From Parvularcula sp. (GTDB lineage: Bacteria > Pseudomonadota > Alphaproteobacteria > Caulobacterales > Parvularculaceae), in assembly GCA_003506635.1 (NCBI GenBank), contig DNZB01000395.1, positions 1 through 5,963 of the forward strand: a stretch of 5,963 nucleotides of DNA. Direction: 5' to 3'. Both the position numbers and the translations under genes were made by a program. The notes under the pieces are model-generated. The model did not search any database. It saw only the letters and a list, made by a program, of their open reading frames with translations, and was not told the DNA's origin. Below are positions 1 through 5,963 of the stretch, piece by piece. Each line of letters begins with the position of its first letter. Position 1 is the stretch's first letter.

Positions 1-441
1 CCGGAAGGCAATGGCGGCCCGGCGCTCGCGGCTAACGCGCGCTTGTTTGCGCAACATGCTGTTCGCGTCTTTCGCCGCGCGGACGAGACCGGCGGCGCCG
101 TTTCCCTTCTCGCCCTTTCGTTGTCGCCAAAGGACGCCGCCGTCGAAGACGCCTTGCGCACGGCGGCGCGGCTCGTCCGCGCCGAAGACATGATCGCGCG
201 ACTTACCTCTTCGGCGTTCATCTTCCTGCTTCGCGGCGTGCGCCAAACGGACGCTGACCGCGTCGCGCGGCGCCTCGAAGGCGTCATCGCCGGCACGCAG
301 CCGCGCCCGGCCGCCGACCATCCGGACGTGCGCGCGGCGGCGATCGAGCGCGCGCACGGCGTTGAGCTCGAACGGGTCATCGCCGCGCTCGTCGCCGAAA
401 TTCGTCAAAGGCGTCGTGAAGCGGCGCGAACGACGGCTTAA
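1..441 (+). CDS. 3' end of a gene for a protein with a degenerate GGDEF-like domain (5' end outside the window)
   Basis: The frame is open from the first base, so the true start lies upstream; the TTG at 43 is only an internal possibility. The visible part is 146 codons ending in TAA at 439-441. The stretch RAEDMIARLTSSAFIFLLRG (fragment residues about 60-79) has the shape of the GGDEF core, in which R-x-x-D-x-x-A-R is followed by the GGDEF signature and a hydrophobic strand. Here TSSAF stands where GGDEF is expected. The following QTDADRVARRLEGVI matches the helix that usually comes next, and the preceding GGAVSLLALSLS resembles the first core strand. Without the acidic signature residues, diguanylate cyclase activity is unlikely, so a sensory or dimerisation role is the inference. 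The last 45 residues or so (from PRPAADHPDV) are Ala/Arg/Glu-rich and not recognisable. The gene converges on mfd and overlaps its stop. Family assignment is by pattern only and tentative. Confidence 0.6.
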   Translation, partial: PEGNGGPALAANARLFAQHAVRVFRRADETGGAVSLLALSLSPKDAAVEDALRTAARLVRAEDMIARLTSSAFIFLLRGVRQTDADRVARRLEGVIAGTQPRPAADHPDVRAAAIERAHGVELERVIAALVAEIRQRRREAARTTA

Positions 442-445
442 GCCG
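434..445. repeat. 12-bp perfect palindrome over the overlapping stop codons of two convergent genes
   Basis: CGGCTTAAGCCG reads the same on both strands. Its central TTAA holds the stop codon of the plus-strand gene (TAA, 439-441) and that of mfd on the minus strand (TAA, read from 440 to 438). No T-run follows on either side, so it does not look like a classical intrinsic terminator. A perfect 12-bp palindrome is expected about once or twice by chance in 6 kb, so function is not implied. Confidence 0.5.
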
Positions 446-3400
446 CCTTCGCGGCGATTTCCGCAAGCTGGCCGAGAATCTTCGCGCAACCCTTGAGCCG
501 CGCCCTCTCGTCCGGCCAGTTTTGCTGAAAGACCAGCTTCTGATCGGGCCGCAATTTGATGTCGAAAGACGACTGCGAAATGAATTTCACAAGCCCCGCC
601 GGATTTGCGAATTTGTCATGACGGAAGGTGACAACCGCGCCTTTTGGACCCGCATCGATCTTGCCGGCGCCGGCCCGGCGGCAGAGATCCTTGATCTTCA
701 CGATCTGCAATAGCTGTTCAACCTCGTTCGGCAGCGGGCCGAACCGATCGACGAGCTCGGCGGCGAATCCTTCGATGTCCGCGTCCTCGTGCAGCTCGCC
801 CAGGCGCCGATAAAGTCCCATGCGAACATTGAGGTCCTCAACGTAGCTTTCCGGGATGAGCACCGCAATGCCGACATTGATCGACGGCGACCATTGGTCG
901 TCGCTTACGCTTTCGCCGCCGCGCAATTCAAGAACCGCTTCTTCAAGCATGTGCTGATAAAGCTCGACGCCGACTTCCTTTACCTGGCCCGATTGCTCCT
1001 CGCCGAGCAAATTGCCGGCGCCGCGAATGTCAAGATCGTGACTTGCGAGCGTAAAGCCCGCGCCGAGCGTATCAAGCGACTGCATCACCTTTAGCCGCCG
1101 CTCCGCCGCGGGGGTCAGCATCTTCCGCGGCGACGTCGTCAAATAGGCGTAGGCGCGCAATTTCGCGCGGCCGACGCGTCCGCGCAGCTGGTAAAGCTGC
1201 GCAAGGCCAAACCGGTCCGCATGATGAATGATGATCGTGTTTGCGGTCGGGATATCAAGGCCGGATTCAACGATCGTCGTCGACAACAAGACGTCGAACT
1301 TGCCCTCATAAAAAGCGTTCATGATGTCTTCGAGGTCGCCGCCGGACATCTGGCCGTGCGCGATCTTGAATTTCAGCTCCGGCGTCTGCGCGGACAGAAA
1401 TTCAGCGACGCCGTCGAGATCGGATATGCGCGGCGCTACGTAGAAACTCTGCCCTCCGCGATAGTGCTCGCGGAGAAGCGTCTCACGCGCGACGATCGGG
1501 TCGAACGGGCCGACGGTCGTTCGCACCGCAAGCCGGTCGATCGGCGGGGTTGAGATCAAGGACAGATCCCTGATGCCGCTCATCGCAAGTTGCAGCGTGC
1601 GGGGAATGGGCGTCGCGGTCAGCGTCAGCACATGCGTGTCCGCGCGAAACTCCTTCAGGCGCTCCTTGTGCTTCACGCCGAAGTGCTGTTCCTCGTCGAC
1701 GATCACCATGCCGAGGTCGCGAAAGGAAATCGTCTTCGCAAGCAATGCATGCGTGCCGACCACGATATCGACCGAGCCGTCGCCGAGTCCGGCGCGAACG
1801 CGCGCGGCTTCCGGCGCGGAGATCAGCCGCGACAGGCCGCCGACCTTTAACGGGAATCCCTTGAAGCGCTCCGCGAAATTCTTGAGATGCTGCCGCGCGA
1901 GCAGCGTCGTCGGCGCGATCACCGCGACTTGTCGGCCCGTCATTGCGACGATGAACGCGGCCCGCAGCGCGACTTCCGTCTTGCCGAATCCGACGTCCCC
2001 GCAAATGAGCCGGTCCATCGGCCGGCCCCTGGCGAGGTCTTCGATCACATCCGCGATCGCGTTTTCCTGATCCTCCGTTTCGGCATAAGGGAAGCGCGCG
2101 CAGAATTCATCATAGACGCCGGCCGGCGGTCCGATGAGATCTGTCTGCTTCATCTCACGTTTGGCGGCGATCGCTATCAGCTGCTCGGCGAGCATCTTGA
2201 TGCGAGCGCGGATGCGCGCTTTGCGTCCCTGCCATCCGGCCCCGCCCAGGCGGTCAAGCTGAGTGTTCGGATCGTCGGAGCCGAAGCGCGTCAACAGGTC
2301 GATGTTCTCGACAGGCAGGAAAAGCTTGTCTCCGCCGGCGTATTCAAGCTGAAGGCAATCATGCGGCGCGCCTTGCACGTCGAGCGTTTTGAGACCTGCG
2401 TAGCGCGCGACGCCGTGATCGACATGAACGACGTAATCGCCGACCTGCAAACTTGAAGCCTCAGTGAGAAAATTCTCCGCGCGTTTTCGACGTCCGCGGC
2501 GGACCAGACGATCGCCAAGAATGTCCTGTTCGGAAATGAACGCGTGCTGGGCGGTCTCAAATCCGGTCTCGATGCCGATGAGCGCCGTACCGACCGCCTC
2601 ATTCGAAGCAAGCGCGGCGGGCCATGTCGTGAAATGAGCCATAGCGGCGACGCCGTGATCTTCAAGAACCGCCCGCATGCGGTCGGCGGAGCCTTCGCTC
2701 CAGCATGCGATCAGCGCGCGCTTTCGATGCGCGCGCAGCGCATCGATGTGCGCCTTGACAGCTTCGAAGACGTTGACGGCGTCGGTCGCGCGTTCGGCGG
2801 CGAAAGTGCGCGACTGTTTCGCGCCGAAGGAAAAGGTCCGGGTCCCCTGCGGCGCCGAGAACGGCGAGAAGCGCCGGACGGACGCCGCGTCGATCTTGCG
2901 GCGCCACTCCTCCGGCGGCAGATAAAGATAATCCGGCGGCAACGGCCTGTAGGCGGGCGCCGAAAACTCGCTGTTGCGCGAGCGCGGCGCGGAAAGATCG
3001 TCCGCACGCGCGGCGTAATGATCGTTGACAGCGGCGGCGCGGTCGTTCGCCGCTTCTTCAACCAGATGTTCAAGAAAAATAAGGCCGTCGCCGACATATT
3101 CGAAGAGCGTCGCCGTCTCTTCATAAAAGAGCGGCAACCAGTGCTCCATGCCTGCGTGCTTGCGCCCCGCGCTGACCGCTTCATAAACAGGATCATCCGT
3201 CGCCGCGCCGAGGACGGATCGAAATCCTGCGCGGAAACGGGCGATTGTCGCTTCAGTCAACAGGACTTCCGTGGCGGCGGCGAGATCGACGCCGGCGAGC
3301 TGCCTGGTCGTGCGCTGGGTCGCCGCGTCGAAGCCGCGCACCGACTCCAGCGTGTCGCCGAAGAAATCGAGACGGATCGGCTCTTCCGCTCCTGGCGGAA

Positions 3401-3941
3401 AAAGGTCGATGAGGCCGCCGCGCACCGCGAATTCGCCAGCCTCACGCACGGTCGAGGCGCGCGCGTATCCATTGGCCGCAAGATAAGCGGTCAGCGCCTC
3501 AATCGACACCGTTTCACCAGGCGCCGCTGAGAACGCCGACGCCGCTACGACGCTTTTCGGCGGCGTTCGCTGAAGCGCGGCGTTGACTGTCGTAATGACG
3601 ATCAGCGGGCCGGCGGCGCGCGCACGCGCAAGAAGCGACAGCGCCGCCATGCGAGCCGCCGACACCGCCGGCGACGGCGACACGCGATCGTATGGGAGGC
3701 AGTCCCAGGCTGGATAAGAGATCCGGGGAATGGCCGGCGAAAAAAATTCAAGCGCCGCGGTCATGTCAGCGGCGCGCTGCGCATCGCGCGCGACATAAGT
3801 GATCAGCCCGCCGCGCGCCGCCGCCGCCTCGGCGAGCGCCATCGCCGCCGCGCCGTCGGGCGCGTCGTAAATCGTGAAGCTGGCGTCGCTGCTCCATGCC
3901 TCATCGGCGGCGACTTTCGCGACGCCGGATACCATCGACAT
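438..3941 (-). CDS. mfd: Transcription-repair coupling factor Mfd (ATP-dependent DNA translocase)
   Basis: Mfd binds RNA polymerase stalled at DNA damage, pushes it off by translocating on double-stranded DNA, and recruits UvrA to start nucleotide excision repair in the cytoplasm. The protein has 1167 residues, close to the usual size of about 1150, and looks complete. In order: a UvrB-like N-terminal module (about 20-370; PAWDCLPYDRVSPS at 77-90, FAVRGGLIDLFPPG at 171-184); an RNA polymerase interaction domain (about 500-555, VVHVDHGVARYAG); helicase lobe 1 with Walker A GDVGFGKT (648-655), DEEQ (749-752) and TATPIPRT (775-782); lobe 2 with STTIVESGLDIP (887-898) and QLRGRVGR (918-925); the TRG region with RGAGNLLGEEQSG (973-985); and a C-terminal domain (about 1030-1140, with DRFGPLP). 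All expected catalytic residues are present. The ATG at 3941 has a GAGGAA ribosome site 7 nt upstream; an ATG two codons later is possible. It lies 88 nt downstream of sdhE on the same strand, so it is probably in one operon. The 3' end overlaps the convergent gene. Confidence 0.98.
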   Translation of the reverse strand: MSMVSGVAKVAADEAWSSDASFTIYDAPDGAAAMALAEAAAARGGLITYVARDAQRAADMTAALEFFSPAIPRISYPAWDCLPYDRVSPSPAVSAARMAALSLLARARAAGPLIVITTVNAALQRTPPKSVVAASAFSAAPGETVSIEALTAYLAANGYARASTVREAGEFAVRGGLIDLFPPGAEEPIRLDFFGDTLESVRGFDAATQRTTRQLAGVDLAAATEVLLTEATIARFRAGFRSVLGAATDDPVYEAVSAGRKHAGMEHWLPLFYEETATLFEYVGDGLIFLEHLVEEAANDRAAAVNDHYAARADDLSAPRSRNSEFSAPAYRPLPPDYLYLPPEEWRRKIDAASVRRFSPFSAPQGTRTFSFGAKQSRTFAAERATDAVNVFEAVKAHIDALRAHRKRALIACWSEGSADRMRAVLEDHGVAAMAHFTTWPAALASNEAVGTALIGIETGFETAQHAFISEQDILGDRLVRRGRRKRAENFLTEASSLQVGDYVVHVDHGVARYAGLKTLDVQGAPHDCLQLEYAGGDKLFLPVENIDLLTRFGSDDPNTQLDRLGGAGWQGRKARIRARIKMLAEQLIAIAAKREMKQTDLIGPPAGVYDEFCARFPYAETEDQENAIADVIEDLARGRPMDRLICGDVGFGKTEVALRAAFIVAMTGRQVAVIAPTTLLARQHLKNFAERFKGFPLKVGGLSRLISAPEAARVRAGLGDGSVDIVVGTHALLAKTISFRDLGMVIVDEEQHFGVKHKERLKEFRADTHVLTLTATPIPRTLQLAMSGIRDLSLISTPPIDRLAVRTTVGPFDPIVARETLLREHYRGGQSFYVAPRISDLDGVAEFLSAQTPELKFKIAHGQMSGGDLEDIMNAFYEGKFDVLLSTTIVESGLDIPTANTIIIHHADRFGLAQLYQLRGRVGRAKLRAYAYLTTSPRKMLTPAAERRLKVMQSLDTLGAGFTLASHDLDIRGAGNLLGEEQSGQVKEVGVELYQHMLEEAVLELRGGESVSDDQWSPSINVGIAVLIPESYVEDLNVRMGLYRRLGELHEDADIEGFAAELVDRFGPLPNEVEQLLQIVKIKDLCRRAGAGKIDAGPKGAVVTFRHDKFANPAGLVKFISQSSFDIKLRPDQKLVFQQNWPDERARLKGCAKILGQLAEIAAKAA

Positions 3942-3948
3942 TCTGCGG

Positions 3949-3954
3949 TTCCTC
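3949..3954 (-). promoter_or_regulatory. Ribosome binding site of mfd
   Basis: On the minus strand GAGGAA lies 7 nt before the ATG at 3941, which supports that start. It sits in a small inverted repeat (plus-strand TCCTC at 3950-3954, one base, then GAGGA at 3956-3960). A local fold could therefore partly hide the site in the mRNA; five base pairs around a one-base centre would not fold fully, so the effect is probably small. Confidence 0.65.
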
Positions 3955-3965
3955 AGAGGAAATCG

Positions 3966-3991
3966 CGCGGCCGCCGGTTATTGCGGTCGCG
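3966..3991 (-). other. GC-rich inverted repeat in the sdhE-mfd spacer (possible weak attenuator)
   Basis: In the minus-strand transcript, CGCGACCGC (from 3991 to 3983) can pair with GCGGCCGCG (from 3974 to 3966) around an 8-nt loop, with one A-C mismatch in a 9-bp stem. A competing perfect 6-bp pairing exists between GTCGCG (3986-3991) and CGCGAC (4000-4005) on the plus strand, so the two folds exclude each other. The stem is followed on the minus strand only by a short ATTT, too little for a strong intrinsic terminator. It may reduce read-through from sdhE into mfd, or it may be chance in GC-rich DNA. Confidence 0.25.
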
Positions 3992-4029
3992 TGACAGGGC
4001 GCGACTGATAGCCCCGGCCCGGTCGCGGT

Positions 4030-4299
4030 TCAAGCGCGCTTTGACGCGTCGAAGGCGCGCATCCGGGCGATCATCGCGATATCGACATTCGCCGGGGGCG
4101 CGGCCGCGCCGAGAACGAGGGCGTAAATGTCATGATCGTTCAGCGCGAGGATCGCCTCGAAAGCGTCGAGCTCGGCTTCTGACATGGCCGCAACCGACGC
4201 CTCCGCGAATCCGCCGATAAGGAGGTCAGCCTCCTTAAAGCCGCGATAGCGGGCGCGATGAAGCAGGCGTTTGCGGCGCGTTTCTGCGGGCTCTGTCAT
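4030..4299 (-). CDS. sdhE: Succinate dehydrogenase assembly factor SdhE (FAD assembly factor, DUF339 family)
   Basis: SdhE is a small cytoplasmic chaperone that helps attach FAD covalently to SdhA, the flavoprotein subunit of succinate dehydrogenase; it has also been called YgfY and CptB. The protein has 89 residues, normal for the family. The N-terminal TRRKRLLHRARYRGFKEADLLIG contains the hallmark RGxxE motif (R19-G20-F21-K22-E23), which is required for flavinylation in studied members. The later segment ending in NDHDIYALVLG (54-64) matches the conserved final part of the helical bundle. The start at 4299 is chosen because the family normally begins just before the RRKRLL helix. An ATG four codons upstream (4311, adding MRER) is nearly as likely; neither has a strong ribosome site. 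The open frame continues upstream to 4611, but that stretch is antisense to recG and not family-like. It lies upstream of mfd on the same strand and diverges from recG. Confidence 0.93.
   Translation of the reverse strand: MTEPAETRRKRLLHRARYRGFKEADLLIGGFAEASVAAMSEAELDAFEAILALNDHDIYALVLGAAAPPANVDIAMIARMRAFDASKRA
4218..4237. repeat. Perfect 8-bp inverted repeat with a full Shine-Dalgarno sequence inside sdhE
   Basis: TAAGGAGG (4218-4225) and CCTCCTTA (4230-4237) are perfect complements separated by four bases. Both strands therefore read TAAGGAGG, the anti-Shine-Dalgarno complement. In the sdhE mRNA the hairpin covers codons for F-K-E-A-D-L-L-I, the conserved RGxxE region. No start codon lies at a suitable distance after it on either strand, so it does not appear to start a second gene. 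It may be a by-product of the conserved K-E and L-L codons. Confidence 0.5.
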
Positions 4300-4317
4300 G
4301 CGCTCTCGCATAGCAGT

Positions 4318-4346
4318 TTCACTCTCGGCCCGAAACCGGCGATAAT
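4318..4346 (+). promoter_or_regulatory. Putative sigma-70-type promoter of recG
   Basis: TTCACT (4318-4323) resembles a -35 box (4 of 6 matches to TTGACA), and GATAAT (4341-4346) resembles a -10 box (5 of 6 matches to TATAAT). They are separated by the ideal 17 bp. Transcription would start near 4352-4354, one to three bases before the recG ATG at 4355, giving an almost leaderless mRNA. That agrees with the lack of a ribosome binding site before recG. Predicted by eye only; alphaproteobacterial promoters vary from this consensus. Confidence 0.45.
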
Positions 4347-4349
4347 GGC

Positions 4350-4361
4350 GCCGCATGCGGC
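4350..4361. repeat. 12-bp perfect palindrome centred on the recG start codon
   Basis: GCCGCATGCGGC is self-complementary, with the recG ATG (4355-4357) at its middle. It lies just downstream of the putative -10 box. It could be an operator-like site or chance; one or two such palindromes are expected in 6 kb. Confidence 0.4.
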
Positions 4362-5920
4362 CTGCGATCCTCAACCCCTTGTTCGCCGACGTAACCGCGC
4401 TGAAAGGCGTCGGGCCGCGCCTTGCGGCGCTGATCGAGAAGGCCGCCGGGCCGCAGGTCGTCGATGTTCTTTTCACGCGGCCGCACGGGCTCATCGATCG
4501 CAGCCGCCGGCCGAAGGTCGCGGAGGCCGAGATCGGCGCGCTGGCCACCCTTGAAGTCACCGTCGACAGCCACCATCCCGCGCCTGCGGTGAACCGCCCG
4601 TACCGCGTCATCTGCTCGGACGAGACCGGTTATCTGACGCTCATCTTCTTTAATCCGCGTGCAGATTTTCTGACGCGCGCGTTGCCTGTCGGCGCGCGCC
4701 GCATCGTGTCCGGACGCATCGACGACTATAACGGGGCGCGGCAGATGGCGCATCCGGATCATATCGTCGATCCTGCGAACGTCGACGCGCTGCCGTTGTT
4801 CGAGCCAGTCTATGCGCTGACCGCGGGCTTGCCGGCATCGGTGATGCGCAAGGCGGCGCAAGCTGCGCTCGCAAGAGCGCCTGAGCTTCCCGAATGGCAG
4901 GACGCCGCATGGCTCCGCAAGAATGATTTTCCCGCGTGGCGGGCCGCGCTGACCGCGATTCACAATCCGCGCGCCGTCGCTGATCTTTCGCCGGGCGCAA
5001 AGGCGACCGAACGCCTCGCCTTTGATGAACTGCTCGCCAACCAGCTTGCGCTTGCGCTCATTCGCAATGCCCGGCGCAAGGCCGCAGGGCGCAGCTTCGC
5101 GCCGAAAGGCGATCTCGTCGCGCGCGCCGTAAAGGCGCTGCCGTTCGAGTTGACTGCGGCGCAGAAAAATGCGCTGCGCGAGATCATGGCCGACATGCAA
5201 TCGCCGGGCCGAATGGTGCGGCTTGTTCAAGGCGATGTCGGATCGGGCAAGACGGTCGTCGCTTTCCTGGCGATGTTGCGCGTCATTGAAAACGGCGCGC
5301 AGGCCGCGCTCCTTGCGCCGACGGAGATCCTTGCGCGCCAGCATGTCGAAACGCTGGCGCCCCTCGCACATGAATGCGGGATCACGCTCGACATTCTCAC
5401 CGGCCGCGACAAGGGCGGCGCCCGCGATCGCAAGCTCGCCGATATCGCGAGCGGGCGCCTGCAAATCGTCATCGGCACGCATGCGCTTATTCAGGACGAC
5501 GTTGAATTCCGCGACCTCGCGCTCGTCGTCATCGACGAGCAGCATCGGTTCGGCGTGCAGCAGCGCGCGGCGCTTGCTGCAAAGGGCGCGCGCGCCGATC
5601 TTCTTGTGATGACGGCGACGCCGATCCCGCGCACGCTCGCCTTGACCGCCTATGGCGACATGGATGCGACGGCGATCCGCGAAAAGCCGCCCGGACGAAA
5701 GCCCGTCGACACGCGCGCGCTGCCGGTCGAGCGTGTCGCGGACGTCGTCGGCGCCGTCGGCCGGCTGATCGCCAGGGGCGATCAGGCCTATTGGGTGTGT
5801 CCGCTCGTCGAGGAATCGGAAGCTGTTCCGATGACCGCCGCGGAGGAACGCTATCATCATTTGCACGGTCTCTTCGGCGAGCGCGTCGGGCTGGTTCACG
5901 GGCGCATGGCGCCGGCGTAG
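4355..5920 (+). CDS. recG: ATP-dependent DNA helicase RecG, cut short by an in-frame TAG
   Basis: RecG binds branched DNA, regresses stalled replication forks and migrates Holliday junctions. The frame gives 521 residues before the TAG, against about 690-700 for the family. In order: an N-terminal helical part (LKGVGPRLAALIEKA at 16-30); the OB-fold wedge domain that grips the fork (about 60-150, ending near RQMAHPDHI); PVYALTAGL (151-159); a Q-like motif FELTAAQ (264-270); Walker A GDVGSGKT (293-300); APTEILARQH (321-330); DEQHRFG (394-400); TATPIPRT (420-427); and motif IV-like GLVHGRM (512-518). Motifs V and VI (QxxGRxGR) and the C-terminal domain are missing from this product, so as written it could not be an active helicase. 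RecG-like sequence resumes directly after the TAG in the same frame. The ATG at 4355 gives the expected MRPAILNPLF start; there is no ribosome site, consistent with a near-leaderless mRNA. It diverges from sdhE, with 55 bp between the starts. Confidence 0.95.
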   Translation: MRPAILNPLFADVTALKGVGPRLAALIEKAAGPQVVDVLFTRPHGLIDRSRRPKVAEAEIGALATLEVTVDSHHPAPAVNRPYRVICSDETGYLTLIFFNPRADFLTRALPVGARRIVSGRIDDYNGARQMAHPDHIVDPANVDALPLFEPVYALTAGLPASVMRKAAQAALARAPELPEWQDAAWLRKNDFPAWRAALTAIHNPRAVADLSPGAKATERLAFDELLANQLALALIRNARRKAAGRSFAPKGDLVARAVKALPFELTAAQKNALREIMADMQSPGRMVRLVQGDVGSGKTVVAFLAMLRVIENGAQAALLAPTEILARQHVETLAPLAHECGITLDILTGRDKGGARDRKLADIASGRLQIVIGTHALIQDDVEFRDLALVVIDEQHRFGVQQRAALAAKGARADLLVMTATPIPRTLALTAYGDMDATAIREKPPGRKPVDTRALPVERVADVVGAVGRLIARGDQAYWVCPLVEESEAVPMTAAEERYHHLHGLFGERVGLVHGRMAPA

Positions 5921-5963
5921 AAAGACGCGGTGATGGAGAAATTCCATTCCGGCGCCTTGTCGG
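5921..5963 (+). pseudogene. recG: In-frame continuation of recG after the amber codon (runs off the window)
   Basis: Directly after the TAG, the recG frame reads KDAVMEKFHSGALS up to the window end. This fits the family pattern in which GRM-x-P-A is followed by E-K-x-x-V-M-x-x-F-x-x-G-x-L; E. coli RecG has a similar stretch as I remember it. So the frame is intact and only one codon is changed: the position normally holds Glu or a similar residue, and GAG to TAG is one base change. The rest, with motifs V and VI, would lie beyond the window. Whether this is a broken gene, a sequence error or a recoded codon cannot be decided here. Confidence 0.8.

Noticed and set aside
434..445. Bidirectional intrinsic terminator between mfd and the plus-strand gene
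   Set aside because: The palindrome has only 12 bp with no loop and no T-run on either side, so it lacks the features of an intrinsic terminator.
2544..3530. A 328-codon plus-strand open frame opposite mfd
   Set aside because: Antisense to the conserved N-terminal and middle parts of Mfd, with Arg-rich low-information sequence and no family motif. A shadow frame.
3740..3746. Run of seven A (seven T in mfd) as a possible programmed slippage site
   Set aside because: The run encodes E-F-F-S in a normal Mfd context and the frame is intact on both sides. Nothing suggests a functional frameshift; it is only a spot where indel errors might arise.
4345..4347. Upstream ATG as an alternative recG start
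   Set aside because: It is out of frame with recG and overlaps the putative -10 box. The ATG at 4355 gives the expected family N-terminus.
4300..4611. Longer sdhE start giving a 193-residue protein
   Set aside because: The extra N-terminus is antisense to the recG wedge-domain coding region and does not look like any SdhE, whose family length is about 80-100 residues.
5918..5920. Genome-wide reassignment of TAG to an amino acid as the preferred explanation
   Set aside because: About 1,900 other codons of the genes here hold no in-frame TAG, which is not expected if TAG were a common sense codon. A single-site error or mutation is simpler; kept only as an alternative.
4319..5947. A 542-codon open frame on the minus strand opposite recG
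   Set aside because: It lies almost fully antisense to recG, whose motifs are unmistakable. The translation is Arg-rich and without recognisable motifs, as expected for a shadow frame in GC-rich DNA. That it spans the amber codon adds nothing, because it is on the other strand.

Overview
The window is GC-rich, almost fully coding DNA, most likely from an alphaproteobacterium. The best evidence is the gene set and order: mfd and sdhE on the minus strand, with recG diverging from sdhE on the plus strand. The protein styles also fit, for example the RecG N-terminus MRPAILNPLF and the Mfd stretch GMEHWLPLFYE. I cannot name a genus from the sequence alone.

Layout from left to right. (1) Positions 1-441, plus strand: the 3' end of a gene that enters from outside the window. 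It looks like the C-terminal half of a GGDEF-like domain whose signature is lost. (2) Positions 438-3941, minus strand: complete mfd, the transcription-repair coupling factor. It converges on gene 1, and the two stop codons overlap inside one TTAA. (3) Positions 3942-4029: a short spacer with the mfd ribosome binding site and a GC-rich inverted repeat. (4) Positions 4030-4299, minus strand: sdhE, the FAD assembly factor for succinate dehydrogenase, probably co-transcribed with mfd. (5) Positions 4300-4354: a 55-bp divergent spacer with a plausible recG promoter placed so that the recG mRNA would be almost leaderless. (6) Position 4355 to the window end, plus strand: recG, the branch-migration helicase, interrupted at 5918-5920 by an in-frame TAG. 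Recognisable RecG sequence continues in the same frame up to the window edge.

Functionally this is a housekeeping DNA-repair locus. Mfd and RecG are related superfamily 2 double-strand DNA translocases. Mfd removes stalled RNA polymerase and recruits UvrA. RecG regresses stalled forks and remodels branched DNA. SdhE sits between them but belongs to respiration. I see no mobile element, CRISPR array, tRNA, rRNA or defence system. The one real surprise is the amber codon inside the RecG helicase core, just after motif IV. Sequence error, recent nonsense mutation and recoding all have to be considered.
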